Positions 7,881-14,574 of a stretch of 14,574 nucleotides of DNA are shown here, piece after piece. The notes under the pieces were generated by a model that was not told where the DNA came from, did no database searches, and saw only the letters and a program-made list of their open reading frames with translations. Source of the stretch: DAIRGB01 sp036794765 (GTDB taxonomy: Bacteria > Patescibacteriota > JAHJAL01); contig DAIRGB010000022.1 of the NCBI GenBank assembly GCA_036794765.1, positions 1 to 14,574 of the forward strand, written 5' to 3'. Positions within the stretch are counted from its first letter, which is position 1. The number at the start of each line of letters is the position of its first letter. The translations under genes were made by a program, and so were the position numbers.

Positions 7881-7888
7881 CCCCCCCC
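7881..7888 (+). repeat. C8 homopolymer directly before the wzt-like start codon
   Basis: Eight consecutive C residues abut the ATG at 7889, in an otherwise very AT-rich 100-bp spacer (7789-7888) that shows no Shine-Dalgarno sequence. A TATAAA at 7863-7868 is a weak -10 candidate without a convincing -35. Homopolymers of this length slip during replication in other bacteria, and its place next to the start codon could affect initiation. Confidence 0.6.
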
Positions 7889-9064
7889 ATGCCCGTCATT
7901 GAAGTCAAAAATTTATGTAAGCAATTTGTTATCAATCATGAGCGACACAATACGTTGAAACAAAGTCTGCTAGCTAGCTTTAAAAGCAACCAAGAATTGT
8001 TGACTGTATTGGATGATATTAGTTTTTCGGTCGAAGCTGGTGAATTTGTCGGCATTATTGGCCGCAATGGCAGTGGCAAAAGCACTTTGTTGAAAATCTT
8101 GGCCAGTATCTATACTCCTACTTGCGGCACAATCAAAATCGCCGGCCGTCTCAGCCCCTTTCTCGAATTGGGCGTCGGCTTTCAACCCCAATTGACTGCT
8201 TATGAAAACATTTTTCTTTATGGCACTCTGCTTGGTCTCAATCAAAAACAGATTGCCAAAAAATTACCTGAAATCATCAGTTTCGCCGAATTGGAAAAAT
8301 TCTTGGACACAAAAATCAAAAATTTCTCTTCAGGTATGTTTGTCCGCCTGGCTTTTTCTATTGCCATCCAAGCCGATTTCGACATTCTTCTTCTTGATGA
8401 AGTTTTGGCAGTAGGCGATCTTGATTTTCAAAAAAAATGTTTCAAAAAATTTTATGAATTCAAGTCCAAGAAAAAAACGGTCTTGTTTGTCAGTCACAGC
8501 CTGTCCAATATCGAAAAAATCTGCGACCGATGTCTTTGGTTGGAGCAGGGGGCTCTCAAACAAGATGACTCAGTCGGCAATGTACTCTCTCGTTATCGGC
8601 AAGAAGTAGAGGTTCGTTCTATCAAACGCGATAATATATTGGTCACCTCGGCTGAATTAAAACTGCTGCGGGCTGAAGTGCGAGATGATAAAAACAACCC
8701 TCAACTAGTTTTTGAGTCGGGCAAACCAATCAAAATCAGTTGCGATTTTGACGTTGTTTCCCCGCTGGAAAAACCGATCTTTGGTCTCTTTGTGCGCGAT
8801 AGCGATAATCACAATATTTTTGTTACCAATACCGCTTTGCAAAAAATCGACACCGGCCTGATCAAACCGGGAAAAATATCGGTTGAATTTATCATCAACC
8901 AAACCTTGGCTTCCGGCACATTTTCCATATCCCTGTCCATCTGCGATCAAACCAAAAGCAATTTTTACCTGCTTCAGGATAATTGCGCTCTCTTTCATAT
9001 CAAAAACTCTGCCTTTGATTCCCATGGATTGGTTGATTTTTCGCATGAAATAAAAATTCATTAA
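7889..9064 (+). CDS. wzt: Polysaccharide export ABC ATPase with C-terminal carbohydrate-binding domain (Wzt-like)
   Basis: 391 aa. Residues 1-235 are the nucleotide-binding domain: Walker A GRNGSGKST (58-66), Q-loop Gln99 in GVGFQPQLT, ABC signature FSSGMFVRLAFSIA (146-159), Walker B DILLLDEVLAVGD (165-177) with Glu171, and the H-loop His203 in FVSHS. All catalytic residues are present. Residues about 245-391 form an additional beta-rich domain like the C-terminal part of E. coli O9a Wzt, including LFVRDSDNHNIFVTNT and FSISLSICD. In O9a and O8 systems this domain recognises the modified non-reducing end of the finished glycan and is needed for export. Its presence predicts that the glycan here carries a chain-terminating cap, consistent with the methyltransferase and kinase-like genes downstream. 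The next gene begins 9 bases after its stop. Confidence 0.92.
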   Translation: MPVIEVKNLCKQFVINHERHNTLKQSLLASFKSNQELLTVLDDISFSVEAGEFVGIIGRNGSGKSTLLKILASIYTPTCGTIKIAGRLSPFLELGVGFQPQLTAYENIFLYGTLLGLNQKQIAKKLPEIISFAELEKFLDTKIKNFSSGMFVRLAFSIAIQADFDILLLDEVLAVGDLDFQKKCFKKFYEFKSKKKTVLFVSHSLSNIEKICDRCLWLEQGALKQDDSVGNVLSRYRQEVEVRSIKRDNILVTSAELKLLRAEVRDDKNNPQLVFESGKPIKISCDFDVVSPLEKPIFGLFVRDSDNHNIFVTNTALQKIDTGLIKPGKISVEFIINQTLASGTFSISLSICDQTKSNFYLLQDNCALFHIKNSAFDSHGLVDFSHEIKIH

Positions 9065-9073
9065 TCTCTCAAC

Positions 9074-9661
9074 ATGCACTCTTCTTCTTTGCAAAAAATG
9101 AAATCCTTTGTCGATAAATTCCTGCCGGAAAAAATTGGTCAGCCCCTTCGAATTCTGGATGTCGGCAGTCAGGATGTAAATGGATCTTACAAACAATTGT
9201 TTGACCAACCAAAATGGCAATACACCGGTTTAGACGTTACTGCCGGCAAAAATGTCGATGTGGTGGTGGCCGATATTTACGATTGGCAAGAGATTCCCTC
9301 CAATTCTTATGATGTTATAATTTCCGGTCAGGCTCTGGAACATATCGAATATTTTTGGATTACCATCATGGAAATTTCTCGCGTCTTAAAAAGCCATGGT
9401 TTGTGCTGTTTGATTGCACCTTCATCCGGTCCCGCTCACCGCTATCCGGTCGATTGCTATCGTTTTTTTTCCGATGGTCTGACGGCCCTGGCCAAATATT
9501 CCGACTTCCAAATATTATCAGTCGCCACCGACTGGAATAATGATCCGGATAACACCTGGAAAGATAGTATGATCGTTATGCAAAAACCTGATTATAATCT
9601 CTCTGAAAAAATTAAAAAAAAATTAAAAAATTATTTAGCTAAAAAAATTCTTTCCTTATAA
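9074..9661 (+). CDS. Class I SAM-dependent methyltransferase (Methyltransf_11-like)
   Basis: 195 aa. It has a Rossmann-like methyltransferase core: motif I RILDVGSQDVNGSY (26-39, with GSQDVNG in place of the usual GxGxG), acidic motif II TGLDVTAG (51-58), motif IV-like YDVIISGQALEHIEYFWITI (79-98) and the post-motif strand CCLIAPSS (111-118). AHRYPVDCYRFFSDGL (121-136) is typical of small methyltransferases in polysaccharide loci, where they often methylate sugar hydroxyls or tailor precursors. The C-terminus ends in a Lys-rich tail, possibly a membrane contact. It is 9 bases from both neighbours, so it belongs to the same transcript as the exporter. The acceptor is unknown. No ribosome binding site is visible; the leader is pyrimidine-rich. 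Confidence 0.85.
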   Translation: MHSSSLQKMKSFVDKFLPEKIGQPLRILDVGSQDVNGSYKQLFDQPKWQYTGLDVTAGKNVDVVVADIYDWQEIPSNSYDVIISGQALEHIEYFWITIMEISRVLKSHGLCCLIAPSSGPAHRYPVDCYRFFSDGLTALAKYSDFQILSVATDWNNDPDNTWKDSMIVMQKPDYNLSEKIKKKLKNYLAKKILSL

Positions 9662-9670
9662 TTTTCCTTT

Positions 9671-10537
9671 ATGAATTGGCATTTCTTTCATCCCATTTTT
9701 GAATATCAAAAAAATCTCAATCAATCATCTTATCCTTGGTTGGGTCATGTATATTTTGCCTACGATCTGGTCGCCAATACCAAACCCAAAGTAATTGTCG
9801 AACTTGGTGTTGCCCGGGGAATTTCCTTTTTTGCCTTCTGTCAGGCGATCAAAGATTCAAAATTAAAAACCAAAATTTACGGCATCGACACCTGGGAAGG
9901 CGATAAACATACCGGCCAATATGATCAAAAAATATTTGCCCAAGTAAAAAATATCAACTCAACCTATTACCCCAAGTTGAATACTTCTTTCTTCAAACAA
10001 ACATTTGACAAAGCTGTCCCCAAATTTACCGACTCCGGCATTGATTTGTTGCATATCGACGGCTATCACACCTACGAAGCCGTCGCCCATGACTACCAAA
10101 CCTGGCTTCCCAAAATGTCCGCCAACGGAATTATTTTATTTCATGACATAATTGAAAAAAGATCCGACTTTGGTGTTTACAAACTTTGGAAAATACTTCA
10201 AAAGAAATATCCAACCTACCAATTTTCCCATTCTCATGGTTTGGGAGTGGTCTTTTTGGGACAAAATAACCCTCTCGCCGATTTTGTCGCTCTCGACCTA
10301 GAAGATTATTACAAAAATTACTCTTTAAAGGAGAAATATCAAATCGAAAGCCGTCATAAACTTGCCAATCAATATCAAGAAGCTATTCAAAAAATCGAGA
10401 AAGAAAACGCCGCTAACGACAAAAAAATAAAAGCTCAAATTAAGCAATTGCAAAAAGAAATCGCCACCATGAAATCATCCAAATTTTGGAAGATGCGGGA
10501 CAAATATTATCGTCTGCTTGGTCGCAAGATCGATTAA
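9671..10537 (+). CDS. Class I methyltransferase (Methyltransf_24/CmcI-like) with C-terminal coiled coil
   Basis: 288 aa. Residues about 20-205 are a SAM-dependent methyltransferase of the Methyltransf_24 type: VIVELGVARGISFFAFCQAI (motif I, 41-60), IYGIDTWEGDKHTG (69-82), DLLHIDGYHTYEAVAHD (125-141) and GIILFHDI (153-160). The Asp and His residues of the last two motifs are the usual metal-binding positions. Residues about 228-268 form a charged coiled coil (KIEKENAANDKKIKAQIKQL), followed by the aromatic-basic tail SSKFWKMRDKYYRLLGRK (269-286). Similar tails with a Trp after a coiled coil end many glycan-locus proteins, and one recurs in the last gene of this window. It probably modifies a sugar of the exported glycan; substrate unknown. 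It is the last plus-strand gene before the minus-strand glycosyltransferase, with 7 bases between the two stops and no visible terminator. Confidence 0.85.
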   Translation: MNWHFFHPIFEYQKNLNQSSYPWLGHVYFAYDLVANTKPKVIVELGVARGISFFAFCQAIKDSKLKTKIYGIDTWEGDKHTGQYDQKIFAQVKNINSTYYPKLNTSFFKQTFDKAVPKFTDSGIDLLHIDGYHTYEAVAHDYQTWLPKMSANGIILFHDIIEKRSDFGVYKLWKILQKKYPTYQFSHSHGLGVVFLGQNNPLADFVALDLEDYYKNYSLKEKYQIESRHKLANQYQEAIQKIEKENAANDKKIKAQIKQLQKEIATMKSSKFWKMRDKYYRLLGRKID

Positions 10538-10544
10538 ACGATTA

Positions 10545-11390
10545 TCAATAATATTCATATTTGACCGTTGGTACAACATAATCGCAGCCATAGATTTTTT
10601 TGTATTCGACTAAATAATCCTGAAACGGATTATTTTTTTGTATCGAAGTGTTGCTCGAAATTGCCTGGCTATGTATCTGGTGAAAAGTCCCTTCATCTAT
10701 CAAACCAAAATTTTTTCCATCCGGACTCTCCACCGCCCGTTTATAAAAATCTAAATTCACGATTCCACCGCCCGGAGTAACAAATTTTTCGTTCAATCCG
10801 CCCAATTCCTCATATTTTTTCTTGTTCACAAAAAAACAATTACTCTCAGCAATTTGTCCCTGCCAACCGTCCATATTTGAACCGGCTCGGGTCGCGATAT
10901 CGAATAATCCGTAACCATCGTTTGGCCAATCAATTTTTTTCAATAACTTATCTTCGACTTCTTGATTGTAGCCATCAAGTACCGAATCTTTTTGTAATTT
11001 CGGGCCGAGATGCCAACCCAAAACGGTGACAGTCGCCATCTTATTTGCCAACAAAATATTTTTTGCTTTTGCCAAAATCCCCGGAGTAAGCAACCTGGCC
11101 CCATCAATCATCAACCCCAAATATTGACCTTCCGCATTTTTTGCGCCAAAATTCATTGCCTCCGCCGGCGAACTTTTGGCATTCTTCAGGTAGTGGTACT
11201 TGGTGTTGGCTTTGAATCTGGAAAAAAAATCCGCCTCCAACCCTTGCTGTGATCCATTGTCAATCACCAGCACTTCGTAGTCATTTTTGTCTATCCCGCG
11301 CTGGTATTCTATACTTAATGAGTGCAGAGTTCGTTCAATCTCCCTTCTCATATTATAAATAACGACAACAATCGATAATATCGGTTTCAT
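10545..11390 (-). CDS. Family 2 glycosyltransferase (GT-A fold)
   Basis: 281 aa from the ATG at 11390. It starts with PILSIVVVIYNMRREIERTL, the standard first strand and helix of GT2 enzymes, then YEVLVIDNGSQQG (38-50) and MIDGARLLTPG (94-104), in which the metal-binding DxD is replaced by a D-G-A-R form seen in one GT2 subfamily. Acceptor-side motifs are GWQGQIAESNCFFVNK (175-190) and LNEKFVTPGGGIVNLDFYKRA (199-219). It should transfer a sugar from a nucleotide donor to the growing glycan in the cytoplasm. The frame could extend to an ATG at 11447, but that would overlap the divergent methyltransferase gene and cover a perfect -10 box, and the extra 19 residues are not GT2-like. It is the only minus-strand gene within the plus-strand run. 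Confidence 0.9.
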   Translation of the reverse strand: MKPILSIVVVIYNMRREIERTLHSLSIEYQRGIDKNDYEVLVIDNGSQQGLEADFFSRFKANTKYHYLKNAKSSPAEAMNFGAKNAEGQYLGLMIDGARLLTPGILAKAKNILLANKMATVTVLGWHLGPKLQKDSVLDGYNQEVEDKLLKKIDWPNDGYGLFDIATRAGSNMDGWQGQIAESNCFFVNKKKYEELGGLNEKFVTPGGGIVNLDFYKRAVESPDGKNFGLIDEGTFHQIHSQAISSNTSIQKNNPFQDYLVEYKKIYGCDYVVPTVKYEYY

Positions 11391-11417
11391 TAAAATAATT
11401 AAATAGTCATCACTTGT

Positions 11418-11446
11418 ATTATAAAAATATTTTGTCTCAATGACCA
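11418..11446 (-). promoter_or_regulatory. Predicted sigma70-type promoter of the GT2 gene
   Basis: On the minus strand, TGGTCA (11441-11446, four of six -35 matches) and a perfect TATAAT (11418-11423) are 17 bases apart. Transcription would start near 11411, about 20 bases before the ATG at 11390. The -35 box overlaps the start codon of the divergent methyltransferase gene (11440). On the plus strand TATTAT (11417-11422) could act as -10 for that gene, so both promoters may share this 49-bp spacer. Confidence 0.5.
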
Positions 11447-12330
11447 ATAAAAAAACCCAAATCTATTCCGACGGCCCGGTTGAAGATGAATTATTATTAT
11501 TGTTCAAACAACCAAATCATTTGGCCAAAATTCAAGATATTATCGACAATAATCCCGCCTGGGCCCTACGTTATCATCTTTCTCCGGTCCGTCATCAACT
11601 TCTGTCATGGTATGATTTTGCGCCGGGTGAAAAATTGTTGGAGATCGGAGCCGGTTGTGGTGCTCTAACCGGGTTATTTCTGGAAAAAAAATTGGCAGTT
11701 ACCGCAGTTGAGCTTAGTCCAAGACGTGCAGAGATCATTAAAAATCGTTTTTCAAACGACTCCCGCCTTTCAATCATTTCCGACAATATTATTTCCTCAA
11801 AACTTCCCGATACCTACGATTACATCACTGCCATCGGCGTCTTGGAATATTCTGGCAAATATATCGAATCCCAAAATCCTTACCTGGATTTTTTACTTGC
11901 AGCCAAAAAATATCTAAAACCGGGCGGAACCTTTATTTTGGCGATTGAAAATAAATTTGGTTTAAAATACTGGTCGGGTTGTGCGGAAGATCATACCGGT
12001 CATTTTTTTGAATCAATCGAAGGATATCCTTATCAGAAAAAAATTGTTACTTTCTCCAAACTGGAGCTAAATAATTTATTGCAACAAGCCGGATTTACCA
12101 AACTGGAATATTATTATCCCTTGCCTGATTACAAACTGCCGGAAGAAGTATTCTCCGACCAATATTTACCTTCTGCCAATCATTTGCCGAAATCAAATCT
12201 CTATCCCGCCCCAGATTTTGCCCGAACCAGAGAAATATTATTCAATGAAAAAACTGTTCAACACAATATTATCGACAACGCTCAATTTTCCTTTTTTGCC
12301 AACTCCTATTTAATCTTTGCCAAAATATGA
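11440..12330 (+). CDS. Class I SAM-dependent methyltransferase, candidate methyltransferase half of a WbdD-like chain terminator
   Basis: 296 aa. The core is clear: LLEIGAGCGALTGLFLEK (66-83, motif I), VTAVELSPRRAEIIKNRF (87-104, motif II with the acidic Glu91), YDYITAIGVLEYSGKY (126-141), then YLKPGGTFILAIENKFGLKYW (158-178). The C-terminal region ELNNLLQQAGFTKLEYYYPLPDYKLPEEVFSDQYLPS is distinctive; from memory, similar segments occur in Firmicutes proteins where the methyltransferase is fused to a kinase-like domain. Here its TGA overlaps the ATG of a kinase-like gene by 4 bases (ATGA), giving translational coupling. It probably adds a methyl group to a sugar, or to a phosphate placed by the neighbour; this is inferred. 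The leader is short and shows no ribosome binding site. It is divergent from the GT2 gene. Confidence 0.88.
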   Translation: MTNKKTQIYSDGPVEDELLLLFKQPNHLAKIQDIIDNNPAWALRYHLSPVRHQLLSWYDFAPGEKLLEIGAGCGALTGLFLEKKLAVTAVELSPRRAEIIKNRFSNDSRLSIISDNIISSKLPDTYDYITAIGVLEYSGKYIESQNPYLDFLLAAKKYLKPGGTFILAIENKFGLKYWSGCAEDHTGHFFESIEGYPYQKKIVTFSKLELNNLLQQAGFTKLEYYYPLPDYKLPEEVFSDQYLPSANHLPKSNLYPAPDFARTREILFNEKTVQHNIIDNAQFSFFANSYLIFAKI

Positions 12331-14574
12331 AAATATACGTTCGTTATAATCCCTTACGAAAAGAACAATATCAACTTGAAACGTCGATAGTTAAAGAGGA
12401 TGGAAAATTTTTTGTTTGCAAACAAGCATCTGTCCCGGCCGCCAAAAAATTTGTTTCCGGGCTGATTGGCAAATACGAGTATTTAAAGAAAAACAATTTA
12501 CCCTACGAAATTTTGCCACCCGTCGCTACTCCTTCAGGAATAAAATTTACTTACAACCCGCATCCAAGCTTATTTTCTATATTACAGCTAGCCTTGAAAA
12601 ATCATAATCAAGAAGATTTTTTATCTTTGTTGCAAAGGTACAAAAAATTATTCTCTGAGCATCTCATCTACGACATCAAGCCTTCTGATAGTTACGCTCG
12701 TCTCTTTGGTCCCAACTGGGACCAAACAGAACCATGTCTGACTTACGGCTGTCTGGATCTAAACTTTGATAATTTTTTCTTTGATCAAACCAACCATACT
12801 TTTTATCTATCAGACTATGAATGGACATTTGAGTTTCCTATTCCTATCAACTATATTTTTTTTCGCGCGCTCTCCTCTTTCTATTTTCAAAACCACGACT
12901 ATCTCACTTCCCAAAATACCAGTTTTTCCCACTCCCTCGAAGCGCTTTCTATCCCACTCGATTCGATTGAAAAATATATCCAAGCGGAATATCATTTTCA
13001 AAAACAAATTTTGCAAGACAACGTTATTAAAGATTATCAGTACTACCGGCAACCTTATCTAAACTTGTTGGAAAATATTCCGCCTTCCCCCAGGAAAAAT
13101 TTGATCAATACCATTGCCACCAAAACTGTTCAAACTGAGAATGATTTTTTGAAGATAAAAAACCAGGAACTCAAAGAAAAAATAAAATCATTAGAAAACG
13201 CTTTTTTTTGGCGTTCCACCAAGCCTTTGCGCCAATCACTAGACTATGTCAAATCCCAAAAAAATAACTTGCTTGTTCGTACCAAAAACAATATTCAAAC
13301 TTTAGCCCCGCATGTACCAAATTCGATCAAAAATCTCTTGCGCCCCTGGTATTACAAATATTTTCTCAGTCTAAAAACCGATCCCAATCCATTTCAAATT
13401 GACTTTGGACGCACTCTGCCCCAGGCCGATAATTATCAAAATGGGTTATTTTCTGATCATCTTGGCGATATTTTTGTTTTCCCCATTATTGACTGGGAAC
13501 ATCGCTTCCAACGTCCTCAACAAATTGCCTGCCGTTTGGCCGATTTTGGTTTTCGTATTTTTTATTTTCGTACCACCAACAATCTTGCGCAGCCGGATGA
13601 TAGCGATGTCGAGTTACTAACAAAAATTCAAGTCAAACCAATATCCGATCGGATATTTTTGGTGACTTTGGCCGCCACCCGCGATTTGGACATATACAAT
13701 TCTTCTTTGACCGATTCGGACGATATCAATCTCCTTTTGCGCTCCATCAATTTGGTTAAAAAGAAATATTACATCAATTTCACAATTAATAAAATCGATC
13801 AGCCTTTTTGGATCTCACTGGTTAAAAAATTGGAAAATAATAAAATTATCTATGATTGTATGGATGAACATGCGGGTTTTACTGATTCACCATCCGTCCT
13901 AGCTGATGAAAAAAAACTACTCACCACGGCAGACCTGGTATTGACCAGTTCCGATTCCTTGTTTGCTAAAGCCAAACTATTAAGTAAAAATGTTGCCCTA
14001 TTAAAAAATGGCGCCGATTTCCGTCATTTCAATAAATTATCAGCCAATCAATTAATCAAACTTAAACACCCGATCATTGGTTATTATGGCGCTATTTCCT
14101 CCTGGTTTGACAGTCAATTGGTTGCTGATTGTGCTCGGGCATACCCGGATTGCAACTTTGTTTTGATCGGCAATACTCGCGGCGCCAATTTGTCACCTCT
14201 GGCCAATCTCAAAAATATTCATTTGCTCGGCGAAATAAAATATGATCAATTACCCAAATATTTATATCATTTTGACGTCTGTCTAATTCCTTTTATAATC
14301 AATAACTTAACCTTGGCCACCAATCCGGTTAAATTTTATGAATATATGTGCAGCGGCAAACCGGTCGTGACGGTGGCCCTGCCCGAATTGAAAGAGTATC
14401 AAGACGTTTGTTATTTTTCCAACACTCCCGCGGAATTTGTTGCTAATATAAAACAGGCTCTATCAGAAAAAAAAGAAATGATTGTGAAAAAAAGAATCAA
14501 AATTGCTAAAAACAATTCTTGGGATCAGAGGGTTGAAGTTTTTTCTCAAAAAATGACTGACCTTTTTCCCAAAA
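12327..14574 (+). CDS. Kinase-like domain, coiled coil and GT4-type glycosyltransferase fusion (3' end outside window)
   Basis: The frame starts at ATG 12327, overlapping the previous stop, and stays open to the last base (749 residues seen). Residues about 1-245 look like a small-molecule kinase: candidate N-lobe lysine in FFVCKQA (Lys32), catalytic loop GCLDLNFDNFFFD with Asp144 and Asn149, and a DFG-like SDYEW with Asp163. Residues about 265-292 form a short coiled coil ending in FFWRSTKPLRQSLDY (294-307). Residues about 378-749 are a GT-B glycosyltransferase: DIFVFPIIDWEHRFQRPQQI (381-400), IIYDCMDEHAGF, ADLVLTSSDSL (535-545), IIGYYGAISSWFD (583-595), IHLLGEIKYDQLPKYL (631-646) and the donor motif NPVKFYEYMCSGKPVV (666-681). 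The order methyltransferase, kinase, coiled coil matches E. coli WbdD. The kinase assignment rests on short motifs and is less sure than the glycosyltransferase. Confidence 0.85.
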   Translation, partial: MKIYVRYNPLRKEQYQLETSIVKEDGKFFVCKQASVPAAKKFVSGLIGKYEYLKKNNLPYEILPPVATPSGIKFTYNPHPSLFSILQLALKNHNQEDFLSLLQRYKKLFSEHLIYDIKPSDSYARLFGPNWDQTEPCLTYGCLDLNFDNFFFDQTNHTFYLSDYEWTFEFPIPINYIFFRALSSFYFQNHDYLTSQNTSFSHSLEALSIPLDSIEKYIQAEYHFQKQILQDNVIKDYQYYRQPYLNLLENIPPSPRKNLINTIATKTVQTENDFLKIKNQELKEKIKSLENAFFWRSTKPLRQSLDYVKSQKNNLLVRTKNNIQTLAPHVPNSIKNLLRPWYYKYFLSLKTDPNPFQIDFGRTLPQADNYQNGLFSDHLGDIFVFPIIDWEHRFQRPQQIACRLADFGFRIFYFRTTNNLAQPDDSDVELLTKIQVKPISDRIFLVTLAATRDLDIYNSSLTDSDDINLLLRSINLVKKKYYINFTINKIDQPFWISLVKKLENNKIIYDCMDEHAGFTDSPSVLADEKKLLTTADLVLTSSDSLFAKAKLLSKNVALLKNGADFRHFNKLSANQLIKLKHPIIGYYGAISSWFDSQLVADCARAYPDCNFVLIGNTRGANLSPLANLKNIHLLGEIKYDQLPKYLYHFDVCLIPFIINNLTLATNPVKFYEYMCSGKPVVTVALPELKEYQDVCYFSNTPAEFVANIKQALSEKKEMIVKKRIKIAKNNSWDQRVEVFSQKMTDLFPK

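Noticed and set aside
7970..7978. Short palindromic run GCTAGCTAGC near the start of the wzt-like gene
   Set aside because: It is within the coding sequence in a region without other symmetry and is short enough to occur by chance.
8705..9220. 171-codon open frame on the minus strand across the wzt and methyltransferase genes
   Set aside because: It spans two well-supported plus-strand genes and has no recognisable motif; it is a shadow of their codon use.
11391..11447. N-terminal extension of the GT2 gene to the ATG at 11447
   Set aside because: The extra 19 residues precede the conserved GT2 first strand, would overlap the divergent methyltransferase start and would contain the TATAAT box.
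13399..13620. 73-codon hydrophobic open frame on the plus strand
   Set aside because: It is an out-of-frame reading inside the glycosyltransferase part of the 12327 gene, whose own frame is uninterrupted and carries GT motifs.
1..14574. Alternative genetic code with UGA as glycine (Gracilibacteria/SR1)
   Set aside because: Several complete genes end at TGA exactly where their families end, and no conserved glycine is encoded by TGA in any recognised motif.
1..14574. CRISPR array, tRNA, rRNA or insertion sequence
   Set aside because: No regularly spaced direct repeats, cloverleaf-like sequence, rRNA motif or transposase was found; the only repeats are the two inverted-repeat elements and the C8 tract.

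Overview
The window is AT-rich (roughly 35-40% GC by eye), densely coded and uses the standard code: several genes end in TGA and none has an in-frame TGA. Most genes have no visible Shine-Dalgarno sequence. Gene content, short spacers and low GC suggest an uncultivated bacterium of the Patescibacteria/CPR (Parcubacteria-like) type. That placement is an inference; no rRNA, tRNA or ribosomal protein gene is present to settle it.

Left part (1-3044, plus strand): the 3' end of an AlkD-like DNA alkylation repair gene is coupled to a GNAT/YoaP-type acetyltransferase. Next come a 342-aa predicted lipoprotein of unknown role, whose C-terminus faintly resembles serpins, and a Bax inhibitor-1/YccA membrane protein. 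A 104-bp near-symmetric inverted repeat with 10-bp internal periodicity separates this block from the convergent gene that follows.

Right part (3174-14574): a surface-glycan locus. A large O-antigen-ligase-like membrane protein with a TPR tail is on the minus strand. It is divergent from a plus-strand run: polyprenyl-phosphate glycosylphosphotransferase (chain initiation), Wzm-like ABC permease, Wzt-like ATPase with a C-terminal glycan-recognition-type domain, and two methyltransferases. A minus-strand GT2 glycosyltransferase interrupts the run. The locus continues with a third methyltransferase that overlaps by 4 bp a very large gene running off the window. That last gene encodes a kinase-like domain, a short coiled coil with a WRSTKPLR-type motif, and a GT4-like glycosyltransferase. 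It is open to the last base.

Working model (inference): a lipid-linked glycan is started by the phosphotransferase and extended by the glycosyltransferases. It may be capped by a methyltransferase-kinase pair resembling the E. coli O9a chain terminator WbdD, but split into two genes. Wzm/Wzt would export it after recognising the cap, and the ligase-like protein would attach it to a surface acceptor, perhaps an S-layer protein. The divergent spacer between the ligase and the phosphotransferase carries a 131-bp palindromic element that looks like a dispersed repeat. An unusual C8 tract abuts the wzt-like start codon.
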